From Actinobacillus capsulatus DSM 19761 (GTDB lineage: Bacteria; Pseudomonadota; Gammaproteobacteria; Enterobacterales; Pasteurellaceae), in the NCBI RefSeq assembly GCF_000374285.1, contig NZ_KB893943.1:1-64000 (forward strand): a stretch of DNA of 64,000 nucleotides. The letters run 5' to 3'. Below, in pieces: positions 26,154 to 34,434 of the stretch. The notes under the pieces are model-generated. The model was given only the letters and a program-made list of their open reading frames with translations, was not told the origin of the DNA and ran no database searches. Both the position numbers and the translations under genes were made by a program. Numbering within the stretch: the stretch's first letter is position 1; every line of letters begins with the position of its first letter.

Positions 26154-27446
26154 CTATTTAAAATAAAACTCTTCTAATGAATGGAAGAATAATGAAAGTG
26201 AATTGGTTATTTCTTCATTTAATTTATCATGGCATAATGAATAATCAAAAATTATTAATTTATTTTCATTGCTTGAAATATCATGTTTTTCTGACATTTC
26301 ATGTATGAATTGGTCATTTCCTTTTCGTGTAAAAATATTACATATAATATTTTTTTGACTTATTGAGTATTCAATAACATGATTCTCTATATTATTTTCT
26401 GAATTAATGTAAACATCTAATACTAAAGTAGAATCTCGATATACCCATGATTTGTATGCAAACTTATCACTTTTTTCAGATGCTTTTGTGTCTAAGAACC
26501 GTTTAATAAAGTTAAGAAAATAAAGATAATTCGCGCGAGTTTTTAATAGTTTTTCAATATCAAGTAAAGCTTTATTCTTTAATTGATTAATTATTTTTTC
26601 TACATCAACAGGACTCACAAAAACTCTATTTATTAAGTCAGGAATACTTTTAGAAGTACTAAGTAAATTAACTATTTCATGATTTAGAGTATTAGCAAAC
26701 GTTTCTGGAGAACGGCTTGGATGTAATACCTGATTCTTTTCAATAAGATTCTTTGCATTAGGTATAATAATTTGATTACGGTATGTGAAAAATTTAAAGC
26801 AATCTTTCCAAAAATCATTTAATTTTGCTACCTTCAAATTAGCTTTCATTACAGCAGTTGCTACCAATGACTCATCATTTGGGTATTGGTATAAATCCAC
26901 TTTGTTTTCTATAAAATGATGGGTCAACTTTTGACGTTCTATCAAACAAGAATCTATAGCTTTTCCTGATAATCGGCTTAATGGAAAAAATGCTTGATAA
27001 ACAGAGGGGGCAATCAATTGTCCTCTTTGAGTCCAAGCCCATGAATCCATTGCGGGACCAAAATTATATAATAATGCATCATCTTCAATTTGCTCAAATT
27101 TCTGAAAGAAATTACCTAGATTAGGAAATGTAAAATCTACGTCAGATTCAATTAACCAATAGTAATCAGCCTGAATATTTCGTCTGAAAGCATAATAAAA
27201 GTAGTCCCCACATAGCCAGCCTAAGCCTTTCTGGTTTGGGTGATTACTTAAAATTTGAATGTTTTCTAATAGTTCTTTATTTAAAGAAATTTTATTAGCA
27301 TACTGTGGATATTGAATAATTTCTTTCGTTTCATCGACAATAAAGTAAATGTTTTCAGATTTAAAATATTCACCTAACTGTTTGTACAATCTTTCTTCAT
27401 TAATAGTCCATTGATGAGTTCTAATACCAATAACAGTCTTCTTCAT
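26154..27446 (-). CDS. Putative capsule glycosyltransferase, type unknown
   Basis: Protein of 430 residues that I cannot place in a named family. The segment YYWLIESDVDFTFPN (around residue 95) looks like the end of a strand followed by a DxD metal motif, as in GT-A fold glycosyltransferases. GIRTHQWTINEERLYKQL at the N terminus and NDESLVATAVMKANL are also compatible with that fold. The C-terminal third is lysine- and asparagine-rich with no recognised motif. AAGGAG precedes the ATG. It sits between an intact family 2 glycosyltransferase gene and the relic of another one, which suggests it arrived by recombination at a glycosyltransferase gene end. Strongly AT-rich. Confidence 0.65.
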   Translation of the reverse strand: MKKTVIGIRTHQWTINEERLYKQLGEYFKSENIYFIVDETKEIIQYPQYANKISLNKELLENIQILSNHPNQKGLGWLCGDYFYYAFRRNIQADYYWLIESDVDFTFPNLGNFFQKFEQIEDDALLYNFGPAMDSWAWTQRGQLIAPSVYQAFFPLSRLSGKAIDSCLIERQKLTHHFIENKVDLYQYPNDESLVATAVMKANLKVAKLNDFWKDCFKFFTYRNQIIIPNAKNLIEKNQVLHPSRSPETFANTLNHEIVNLLSTSKSIPDLINRVFVSPVDVEKIINQLKNKALLDIEKLLKTRANYLYFLNFIKRFLDTKASEKSDKFAYKSWVYRDSTLVLDVYINSENNIENHVIEYSISQKNIICNIFTRKGNDQFIHEMSEKHDISSNENKLIIFDYSLCHDKLNEEITNSLSLFFHSLEEFYFK

Positions 27447-27470
27447 AAGTTTTTGCTCCTTATATTAATA

Positions 27471-28505
27471 TTAGACTCTTTGTTTTTTAATTAACTCTTC
27501 TTGGAATACTTTTGATAAAATATTCGCTGTATAAATAAACTTTTCTTTATTTCCTTCACATAGTGCATCAAGACAAGCTCGGTTCCAGCTATTTGAAACA
27601 AGTCTTTTATATACGTATGCTTTATGCTTTTGTATAAATTCATAAGCAATATTGTATATTTCATCTTTCTCTTCTTCAGAGTAGAATTCAAATTCTCTGA
27701 GATAAATTAGTAAATCATGGTTCATGTAGAAAGCAATTTGATATGCTTTACGTAATTCGGGGATGTATTGCCATAAATTATTAATTGCTGCCATTCTTCC
27801 TTTAAAATTGCTTACGGATTTAGATGTTGTAATACTAGTTGCATTACCATAAATCAACCAAACATATACTCTGTTATTAATCAAGCCTATTCTCGCTACT
27901 TTTGAATACAGTTTGGCGGTAAACAGCTTGTCCTCATATAAACCTGTTTCAAAATATATATTATGTTCTTGAAGAGTTTTTACTCGATATAATTTATTCG
28001 TCGATAATGAATCATCAAATTGAGATAGTCTATTCTCAAAAGTACTAATTTTATTGGTTTTGTATAATGATCTAAACCACTCGCTTTCTACATTAGTTTC
28101 AAAGTCGCGACGTACTGTAACACCAGATACCACATCTAAATTGTTTTCCAGCATATACTTCATTAAATTTGAGAAAGCATCAGGATAAATTAGATCATCT
28201 GAGTCTAAAAAGAAGATAAATTCACCTTTCGCATTATCAATACCAAAATTTCTAGTTAAACCTAAGCCTTCATTTTTTTTATAAAAATAACGAAAACGAG
28301 GATCGTTAAATGAGCTAACAATATTCTCTACGGTCACTTCATGCCCATCATCAACAATCATTACATCTAAATTTTTATAATTTGATTGTTGAATAGATTT
28401 TAATGTTGCAGGCAATGTTTTACGAGAATTGTAACAAGGTACAAGAATCGAAATTAAAGGCTGTTCTAATTTATTGCGGCTGAATAATTTTTTTAATAGT
28501 TTCAT
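27471..28505 (-). CDS. cpsE: Capsule glycosyltransferase family 2
   Basis: Cytoplasmic GT2 enzyme of 344 residues adding a sugar to the capsule repeat. The GT-A core is plain: ISILVPCYNSRKTLPATLKSI, MIVDDGHEVTVENIV, GLGLTRNFGIDNAKGEFIFFLDSDDLI with the DSDD metal motif, and GLYEDKLFTAKLY with a likely catalytic acid. AAGGAG lies before the ATG, and the gap to the preceding gene is 12 bases. Its 3' end has a degenerate duplicate at 25985-26153. The cpsE symbol is by position in the operon, not by proof of serovar. Confidence 0.85.
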   Translation of the reverse strand: MKLLKKLFSRNKLEQPLISILVPCYNSRKTLPATLKSIQQSNYKNLDVMIVDDGHEVTVENIVSSFNDPRFRYFYKKNEGLGLTRNFGIDNAKGEFIFFLDSDDLIYPDAFSNLMKYMLENNLDVVSGVTVRRDFETNVESEWFRSLYKTNKISTFENRLSQFDDSLSTNKLYRVKTLQEHNIYFETGLYEDKLFTAKLYSKVARIGLINNRVYVWLIYGNATSITTSKSVSNFKGRMAAINNLWQYIPELRKAYQIAFYMNHDLLIYLREFEFYSEEEKDEIYNIAYEFIQKHKAYVYKRLVSNSWNRACLDALCEGNKEKFIYTANILSKVFQEELIKKQRV

Positions 28506-28517
28506 GCTGTATCTCCT

Positions 28518-31472
28518 TTACGTTGTTTGATCTAAAGATAGGATTAAGCTATCCCATTTAGCAAAAACAGTTTGATTAGAGAAGTTGTTAAAGATCATTT
28601 CAATATCCTTTAACTTAATATTTTTACTATTTTCAATGGCTTTAACTACGTTCTCATAATCACCGTAAGGTAATAAAAATCCTGATTGATTATGGTTTAC
28701 AATTTCTTTAGCAGCTGTAAATGAATCAAAAACAATCACAGGTTTGCCATAAGCATAGGCTTCTAGTAAAACAAGAGGAAAGCCCTCTGATTTACTCATT
28801 AATAATAAGGAATTATTTTCTGAGAAAATTTTAGTTTTATTACTTTCAAAGCCTCTCACTTTTAAAATATGCTCTAGACCATGACGATTAATTTCAGCTA
28901 TAAATTCATCTTTTAAAGCTCCATCACCATAGATATTTACTACAATATTTGAGTTCTGAGCAAGAATTGTTTTTCCAAGGTCAATGATGGCAAATATATT
29001 TTTATCCGCATCTAGACGGCTAATTACTGCAGTATTTAATTGATGTTTTTTATTCTGTTTAATTGGACCAAATTCCTCATCAATAGAGTTATGCATAAAT
29101 CCTAATTTATCTTGAATCTCAGGATTTAAATGAGGTTTAAGTAAGTCTACAGCTGATTGTGTAAGCAATAATAACTTTTGATAGTTATAGAGTTTGCCTT
29201 TATTTAACCAATCTAAATGTGGCCCATAAAGTTCTCTGGAAATCATATCTTTAACATCACCATGGAACATCAGAATTGATTTAGCGTTAGTTAAATATTT
29301 TTGGAAATACATATGAGCAGAAAACTGTAATGAAATTACAATGCCATCTGTATTTTGTAAAATATTAGCGCAAGCGCCATTTAAATATTGGCTAGATAAT
29401 TTAAAATCAATATATTCGCTTTCTAATAAATGATATTCAGAGTTTGCTTCTGCAAATTCTTTAATAGCAATAACATAAATGCGAGAGTTATACTTCTGCT
29501 TATAGTATTTTGCCATATTCTTTAAAAATGAGTGGACACCACCAATTTGGTTTAAGTCATTTACTAAGAAAATAATATCCTTGCTGAATCTTAAATCTGC
29601 ATTAAAATTTATTTTATCTACAATACGCTGAGTAGATTTTCCATCTTCCAGTGGATAAAATTCATTAATAATCTTACTATTGTTTGAGTTAAGCTTATTC
29701 CAGTTTAATGTATATAATTCAAATTCAGTTCGAATAATTTGCTCTTTAGGTAAATAATCTCCAAAATCGAAGTAAACCCCTCGTTGTTTCATATATTCAT
29801 CATAATCATACTGGAATAGAATGATTGGCTTATTTAATACAGCAAAGTCAAGAACTAATGATGAATAGTCGCTGATTAAGATATCTGCGATTTTCATTAG
29901 CTCTGCCATATTTTCATGTGAGGTACAGTCAATAACGCCGTTATATGTATTAGCTAAATAATTTAGGTAATGCATTTTTGTGATCAATACATAATCATTA
30001 TCTAAGTAATTTAGTAATGTATTTGGGTCAAAGGGCAATTGTACGGCACCAGCTTTACGGAAAGTTGGTGCATATAAAACAATTTTCTTATCAAATGGAA
30101 TACCTAATTTATGCTTTATATATGAGCTATCAAGATACTCGGGTAAAGTAGTGTGTTTACTATATTTTTTTAGTAGATTCCAATTAAATTGATATAATTC
30201 TTCCGCTTCTTGTGCGACATATTTCCTAGATGCTAGTATTTCTAGCTCTTGTTTTCTGGAAGTATGTTGTTTTACAAATGATTCATAGTCGTACTGTATT
30301 AGAACTGCAGGCTTATTATATCTATCAAATGTATAGATTAATTCGTGGTAATCGCTAATTAATAAATCAGCAATTAAAAGGGCATCCTTATTATCTAAAT
30401 CGGAAGTATAGTAGATATTATTTTCTGCTTGTTCGATATATCCTTTAAAAGGTAATAAAGTAAGCAAACAATACTCTTCACCTAAATGAGATAATAATTT
30501 ATTAGGATCAAATGGGAAATAAAGTTCACCTACCCCTCTAAATTCAGGAGCATATAAAATAACCTTTTTATTAGGTAAACCTAATTTATTACGTAAGGCA
30601 TTGATTTTATCGGCATTGCTTGTAGAAATAGATGAAAATAAATTATCCATTTTGGCACAACCAAGTTGTAATATTTCACCATCATAGCGCATTGCTTTAC
30701 GTAAAAATGTATCAGTATAAAAATTAGACATTGAAATCATGCTGTCATAGGCAAGATCATAGCGGATTGCTGTTGCTAGATTTTTAATGTCAAAGTCAAT
30801 GAACATTTTTTTATAAGGGATACCGTGCCATACCGAAACCCATTTATTAGTATCAGTAATACGGTAGCTATAGTTCATTGTGCCTGAGTCAATAACATAA
30901 TCTGCAGTAAATTTTAAATATTCACCAAATGAAGTTCCATTCTTGACTAATACATGAGTATTTTTATACACAATGTCTTCAGGTAATTCACGTAATATAA
31001 TATATACGTCAAATTTATCTTTATAGTATTGGATAAATGATGAAATATCAGCCATTACTCGATGGTTATAGTCTGATGGAATAAGTAGTACTGTTTTTCT
31101 GATAGCGGTACCAATAGACTGGCTAATACCACTTTGTTTCATTCTAGTTACAACAGTAGTGATTTTATGTGGAGATGAGTATGTGTTATTAAGGTGGCGT
31201 TCAGCCTGTTGGAGCTGCTTTTTCCAATGTGTATTATATGGAGCTATTTCAAGAGCTTTAGCAATAAATGAATGAGCCTCTGAGAAATGCCCTAATTTAA
31301 GGTGACATAATCCTAGCTTAAAGGTATTTTTTGCATGTAAAGGAGATGTGCTATAAGCAGCTTCAAAGCAAGATAAAGCTTCTGCCCATTGTTTTTTTCT
31401 GTATAAAACTAATCCTCGATGATACCCTTTAGGAGCAATCACATTATGATAAGAGTTTTTCAAAAATTTCAT
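28518..31472 (-). CDS. cpsD: Multidomain capsule polymerase: TPR, glycerophosphotransferase-like and GT4 domains
   Basis: Protein of 984 residues. Residues 15-95 are TPR-like helices (LYRKKQWAEALSCFEAAY). About 125-612 resemble CDP-glycerol glycerophosphotransferases (WHGIPYKKM at 215). The second half of that domain stands twice: copy one about 295-450, copy two about 453-612. Copy two keeps YAPTFR, KMH and ISDYSS; copy one has YAPEFR but has lost the lysine-histidine pair and the serines, so it is probably structural. From about 630 a GT4 glycosyltransferase follows, with GGVHSFLKNM, VISRLDADKN and SEGFPLVLLEAYAYGKPVI. Joining a phosphotransferase and a glycosyltransferase in one chain suits polymerisation of a sugar-glycerol-phosphate repeat. 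AAGGAA precedes the ATG. Confidence 0.83.
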   Translation of the reverse strand: MKFLKNSYHNVIAPKGYHRGLVLYRKKQWAEALSCFEAAYSTSPLHAKNTFKLGLCHLKLGHFSEAHSFIAKALEIAPYNTHWKKQLQQAERHLNNTYSSPHKITTVVTRMKQSGISQSIGTAIRKTVLLIPSDYNHRVMADISSFIQYYKDKFDVYIILRELPEDIVYKNTHVLVKNGTSFGEYLKFTADYVIDSGTMNYSYRITDTNKWVSVWHGIPYKKMFIDFDIKNLATAIRYDLAYDSMISMSNFYTDTFLRKAMRYDGEILQLGCAKMDNLFSSISTSNADKINALRNKLGLPNKKVILYAPEFRGVGELYFPFDPNKLLSHLGEEYCLLTLLPFKGYIEQAENNIYYTSDLDNKDALLIADLLISDYHELIYTFDRYNKPAVLIQYDYESFVKQHTSRKQELEILASRKYVAQEAEELYQFNWNLLKKYSKHTTLPEYLDSSYIKHKLGIPFDKKIVLYAPTFRKAGAVQLPFDPNTLLNYLDNDYVLITKMHYLNYLANTYNGVIDCTSHENMAELMKIADILISDYSSLVLDFAVLNKPIILFQYDYDEYMKQRGVYFDFGDYLPKEQIIRTEFELYTLNWNKLNSNNSKIINEFYPLEDGKSTQRIVDKINFNADLRFSKDIIFLVNDLNQIGGVHSFLKNMAKYYKQKYNSRIYVIAIKEFAEANSEYHLLESEYIDFKLSSQYLNGACANILQNTDGIVISLQFSAHMYFQKYLTNAKSILMFHGDVKDMISRELYGPHLDWLNKGKLYNYQKLLLLTQSAVDLLKPHLNPEIQDKLGFMHNSIDEEFGPIKQNKKHQLNTAVISRLDADKNIFAIIDLGKTILAQNSNIVVNIYGDGALKDEFIAEINRHGLEHILKVRGFESNKTKIFSENNSLLLMSKSEGFPLVLLEAYAYGKPVIVFDSFTAAKEIVNHNQSGFLLPYGDYENVVKAIENSKNIKLKDIEMIFNNFSNQTVFAKWDSLILSLDQTT

Positions 31473-31491
31473 TCATTTATTCCTTATTTTA

Positions 31492-32634
31492 TTATTTTTG
31501 TATTTTAGCTCTATAAATCTTCATTTCCGCCTCATTGATAACTTCCATATTTGGCGTATCAAAGGCGCTATCAAATTTAGTTTTTGGCGTACGCCAATCA
31601 CCGTAATTTTCTGTTAGGTATAAATCATAATTTTCAGGTATTAAATATTGTTGTCCGAGAAAATGCGTATATACCAAGTTGAATGGCGAGTTATGCCATT
31701 TTATTTTGACACCTGCGTGCCAATAGTCATTAGGTTCGCGATAATGGATAAATACATCAATCACGATGCCATTAACGTGTCTTAACATTACTAAATGTTT
31801 TGTTCGAGTTGGTACTACATAAAAATAGCCTGAGGTCGCTAAATAATTTGCTAATTCTTCATAGGAATGGTCATCCCAAACACCGACATCAATATCTTTA
31901 TCATGTCCTAATAGTTTTCCTTCTCGGATGCAGCCTAAGAGGGTACCGCTAATTAGAAAGAAAGGAATTTTGTGTTGATCCAGTACTTTTTTGAGATCTG
32001 CTAACGCAATAGAAGCTGATTTATCGTTATAAGCGGTCTTTTTTTTCTTAAATTTTGCTTGCTTTGGTACAGTTTGCTTTGCGCTAAGTGCTAATGCCGT
32101 TTCTGTTAAACCTGCTCGTAATGCCGCATTTGTTCTTGGATGAATAAGCAAATCGGACTTTAGGTAAGAAGTCGTTGTTCTTACTTGTTCAATACGCTGG
32201 TCTAAACGCTGATAATCCTCAGCGGTATTTACTAGGTTTGCCAAATGTATCCAAACTTTTTTTCTTTTATTGAGTAATGCACACTGTTCTAATAATTGCC
32301 AAGCCTCTTCTTGGCGTTGGCACTTCACTAGAATGTCGGCATATAAAAAAACAGCTTCGGGTACTTTTGCAAAATTTGTTATTTTTTTAACCGCTTGTTC
32401 AGCTAGGGAGTATTCTCCACATAAGAAATAGCTTTGTGCTAAGAAGTAATATCCGATATTAATGCCTTTATTGAGCATTTTATTGGCTATCTTTCTTACA
32501 TGAGAATGATCTGCCCGTTCAAGTGCGGAAAGTAGGTGAAGCCCATACCAATAGGCAAGCAAAGAACGTTGGGAGTTACTTTCTCTCAGGACTCTTTGCA
32601 AGCTTGGTAAATGCTTTTGTAAGGTTTGGAACAT
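31492..32634 (-). CDS. cpsC: LicD/fukutin-like phosphotransferase in the capsule locus
   Basis: Protein of 380 residues. The N-terminal half is a helical repeat region (TPR-like pairs such as GEYSLAEQAVKKI and QRQEEAWQLLEQC). The C-terminal half is a LicD-type nucleotidyltransferase fold: FFLISGTLLGCIREGKLLGH, then DKDIDVGVWDD with the metal aspartates, and GIVIDVFIHYRE. LicD-family enzymes transfer phosphorylated groups to glycans. I set the start at ATG 32634, 13 bases after cpsB; a TTG start at 32694 would overlap cpsB and has no better ribosome site. The symbol is by position. Confidence 0.78.
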   Translation of the reverse strand: MFQTLQKHLPSLQRVLRESNSQRSLLAYWYGLHLLSALERADHSHVRKIANKMLNKGINIGYYFLAQSYFLCGEYSLAEQAVKKITNFAKVPEAVFLYADILVKCQRQEEAWQLLEQCALLNKRKKVWIHLANLVNTAEDYQRLDQRIEQVRTTTSYLKSDLLIHPRTNAALRAGLTETALALSAKQTVPKQAKFKKKKTAYNDKSASIALADLKKVLDQHKIPFFLISGTLLGCIREGKLLGHDKDIDVGVWDDHSYEELANYLATSGYFYVVPTRTKHLVMLRHVNGIVIDVFIHYREPNDYWHAGVKIKWHNSPFNLVYTHFLGQQYLIPENYDLYLTENYGDWRTPKTKFDSAFDTPNMEVINEAEMKIYRAKIQK

Positions 32635-32647
32635 TAACAAATTACTC

Positions 32648-33070
32648 TTATTCGTGAATTTGTTTTTGTCCGGCAGCGAGGTCTTTCTTCGCAAGCATTT
32701 TTTTTACCTGAGTGGTTGAGATATCAGGGGTTCTGGGCAAATAAACCACTTCGCAGTAATCTGCCAAGAAGTCGAATTTCCCTTCCCAGTCATCGCCCAT
32801 CACAAATACATCGATTTCGTGATTTTTTACATCCTCGATTTTTTGCTCCCAGTTTGTTTCTGGAATCACTTCGTCCACATAACGAATTGCTCTCAGAATA
32901 TGCTCACGTTCTTCGTAGGTGTAAGCACAGACTTTGCCTTTTCCAAGGTTAAATTGGTCGGTTGAAATTGCAACAGTAAGGTGATCTCCTAATGCTCTTG
33001 CTCTTTCTAGTAGGCGGATATGTCCATGGTGTAATAGATCAAATGTGCCATAAGTTAACACTTTTTTCAT
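32648..33070 (-). CDS. cpsB: Glycerol-3-phosphate cytidylyltransferase (TagD-like)
   Basis: Cytoplasmic enzyme of 140 residues making CDP-glycerol from CTP and glycerol-3-phosphate, the activated donor for glycerol-phosphate in the capsule. It starts VLTYGTFDLLHHGHIRLLERA with the HxGH nucleotidyltransferase motif, then GDDWEGKFDFL and RTPDISTTQVKK, which carries the RTxGISTT-type C-terminal signature. Length fits TagD. It stands between two transferases that would use the product. Confidence 0.93.
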   Translation of the reverse strand: MKKVLTYGTFDLLHHGHIRLLERARALGDHLTVAISTDQFNLGKGKVCAYTYEEREHILRAIRYVDEVIPETNWEQKIEDVKNHEIDVFVMGDDWEGKFDFLADYCEVVYLPRTPDISTTQVKKMLAKKDLAAGQKQIHE

Positions 33071-33114
33071 CCCTAAACTCCGTGTCGTTAAATATAAAAA
33101 GAAAATGTTATAAA

Positions 33115-34257
33115 TTATTTTTTGATTAATTTTTTAGAAATCTGTCGTATTTGAGTAAAGGATTGCTTTTTAGCTTTTTGTTGTTTTATTTTTTCAATAT
33201 TTAATAATTTTTCTGTATGCCGCACATATAGTTGTTGTTGCGATAATACATACTTGCCGTCAGCCAGTTGTTGTAAAGCATTTATTGCTTGCTGCGTGGC
33301 GTTTTTATTATGGACAAACAGTTCTTGATATAGTGCCTCATCTACTAATTTTTGCTCAGTTAGCGCCTGGGTCACGCTGATAGCGAGCTTTTCAGGAGTG
33401 GTAACTTCATAGCCTAATTTAGAGCGATGAGCAACTTCTAAGCTAAATTCATCCAGTTTTTGTTGATTCATTAGCGGTATAGTAAGCAATACCACCGGTT
33501 TTTTGCCAAAAATAGCATCAAAGATTGCGCCGCTAAAATCGGAAATAACAATATCTGCTATTGAAATAAGTGAGAGTAAGTCATCACTTTCATAGAAAAA
33601 ATGTAGATTAGGGTACAGTTTTTCATAATTTTGATGCTTATTAGCTAATAAAAGCGTGTTGTGATGCAATTTCACCAATACGTTGTGCGATTCAGCTAAT
33701 TTGGCTATTTCTGTTATATATAGTGAGAAGCTAGATAATTCTCCCCAGCTTGGTGCATATAGAATCGTTTTTTTATTCGTATCTAAGACATTGCCGTAAG
33801 TTTTTTTCGCTTTTTGATGAAATAAAGGCTGATGCCATAAATCATATCGTGGGCAGCCTGTTATCTCAGTCGGAGAGAAATAGGAAATTCGTTTATAGGC
33901 ATAATGCCCATAAACCAAATTTAGATCTGCAAATGTTCTCCAAGTACCATAGTTATGTGGTTCCTTAGCATATCCATATTGAAGCAATGCAATTTTTGTA
34001 TGGCGAAATAAATAAAGTTGCTCAAAAGTTGTTTGAGCAACTAGAACGTCAAAATTTCCATCAATTTTTGCATGTATATCTGTATGGCTGATATAAGCAA
34101 TATTATTGTTTATATCTCGTAATATATCCTTACAGATTGGTACACTACGCCTACGTTTTTCAATAATCAGTAAGGCAATAGGTAACGCTTGTAATAAGGG
34201 CTTGAAATGTAAAACCTGAAAACTATTCCAAGCGATAAATGCTATTTTCATCAACAT
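33115..34257 (-). CDS. cpsA: CDP-glycerol glycerophosphotransferase-like protein
   Basis: Protein of 380 residues resembling TagB/TagF-type enzymes that add glycerol-phosphate from CDP-glycerol to a lipid-linked or polymer acceptor at the inner face of the membrane. Visible blocks are TILYAPSWGELSSFSLY, NVLVKLHHNTLL with the KLHH pair, and SIADIVISDFSGAIFDAIFGKKPVVLL. The C terminus is basic (lysine-rich, with an amphipathic look), as in membrane-associated relatives. First gene of the cps operon; two ATG codons (34257 and 34251) are both possible starts, and neither has a strong ribosome site. Confidence 0.82.
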   Translation of the reverse strand: MLMKIAFIAWNSFQVLHFKPLLQALPIALLIIEKRRRSVPICKDILRDINNNIAYISHTDIHAKIDGNFDVLVAQTTFEQLYLFRHTKIALLQYGYAKEPHNYGTWRTFADLNLVYGHYAYKRISYFSPTEITGCPRYDLWHQPLFHQKAKKTYGNVLDTNKKTILYAPSWGELSSFSLYITEIAKLAESHNVLVKLHHNTLLLANKHQNYEKLYPNLHFFYESDDLLSLISIADIVISDFSGAIFDAIFGKKPVVLLTIPLMNQQKLDEFSLEVAHRSKLGYEVTTPEKLAISVTQALTEQKLVDEALYQELFVHNKNATQQAINALQQLADGKYVLSQQQLYVRHTEKLLNIEKIKQQKAKKQSFTQIRQISKKLIKK

Positions 34258-34324
34258 TTACACCCAGTTATATTTATTAAAATAATGTCTATTCTTTATA
34301 GAAAAGTAATATCTTAGGTTGTCG

Positions 34325-34353
34325 TTTTAAAAGACACAATGTTAGACTATAAT
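34325..34353 (+). promoter_or_regulatory. Candidate promoter of cpxDCBA
   Basis: A perfect -10 TATAAT (34348-34353) lies 17 bases after TTTTAA. The -35 is poor, so an activator may be needed. It overlaps the leader of the divergent cps operon. Confidence 0.4.
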
Positions 34354-34389
34354 CCGTAATTATTACATTATATCTATAAGCTTGTATAG

Positions 34390-34417
34390 CTTATACTCAT
34401 TTTACACACTTTTTCAA
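34390..34417 (-). promoter_or_regulatory. Candidate promoter of the cps operon
   Basis: On the minus strand TTGAAA, 16 bases, TATAAG. It would give a leader of about 125 bases before cpsA and run across the cpxD promoter region, so the two operons may interfere or be co-regulated. Confidence 0.45.
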
Positions 34418-34434
34418 TAGAGTCTTTTCATAAG

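Noticed and set aside
28518-31472. Large transferase as a two-component or polyketide-like fusion
   Set aside because: The visible blocks are TPR, glycerophosphotransferase-like and GT4 only; no signalling or synthase domain.
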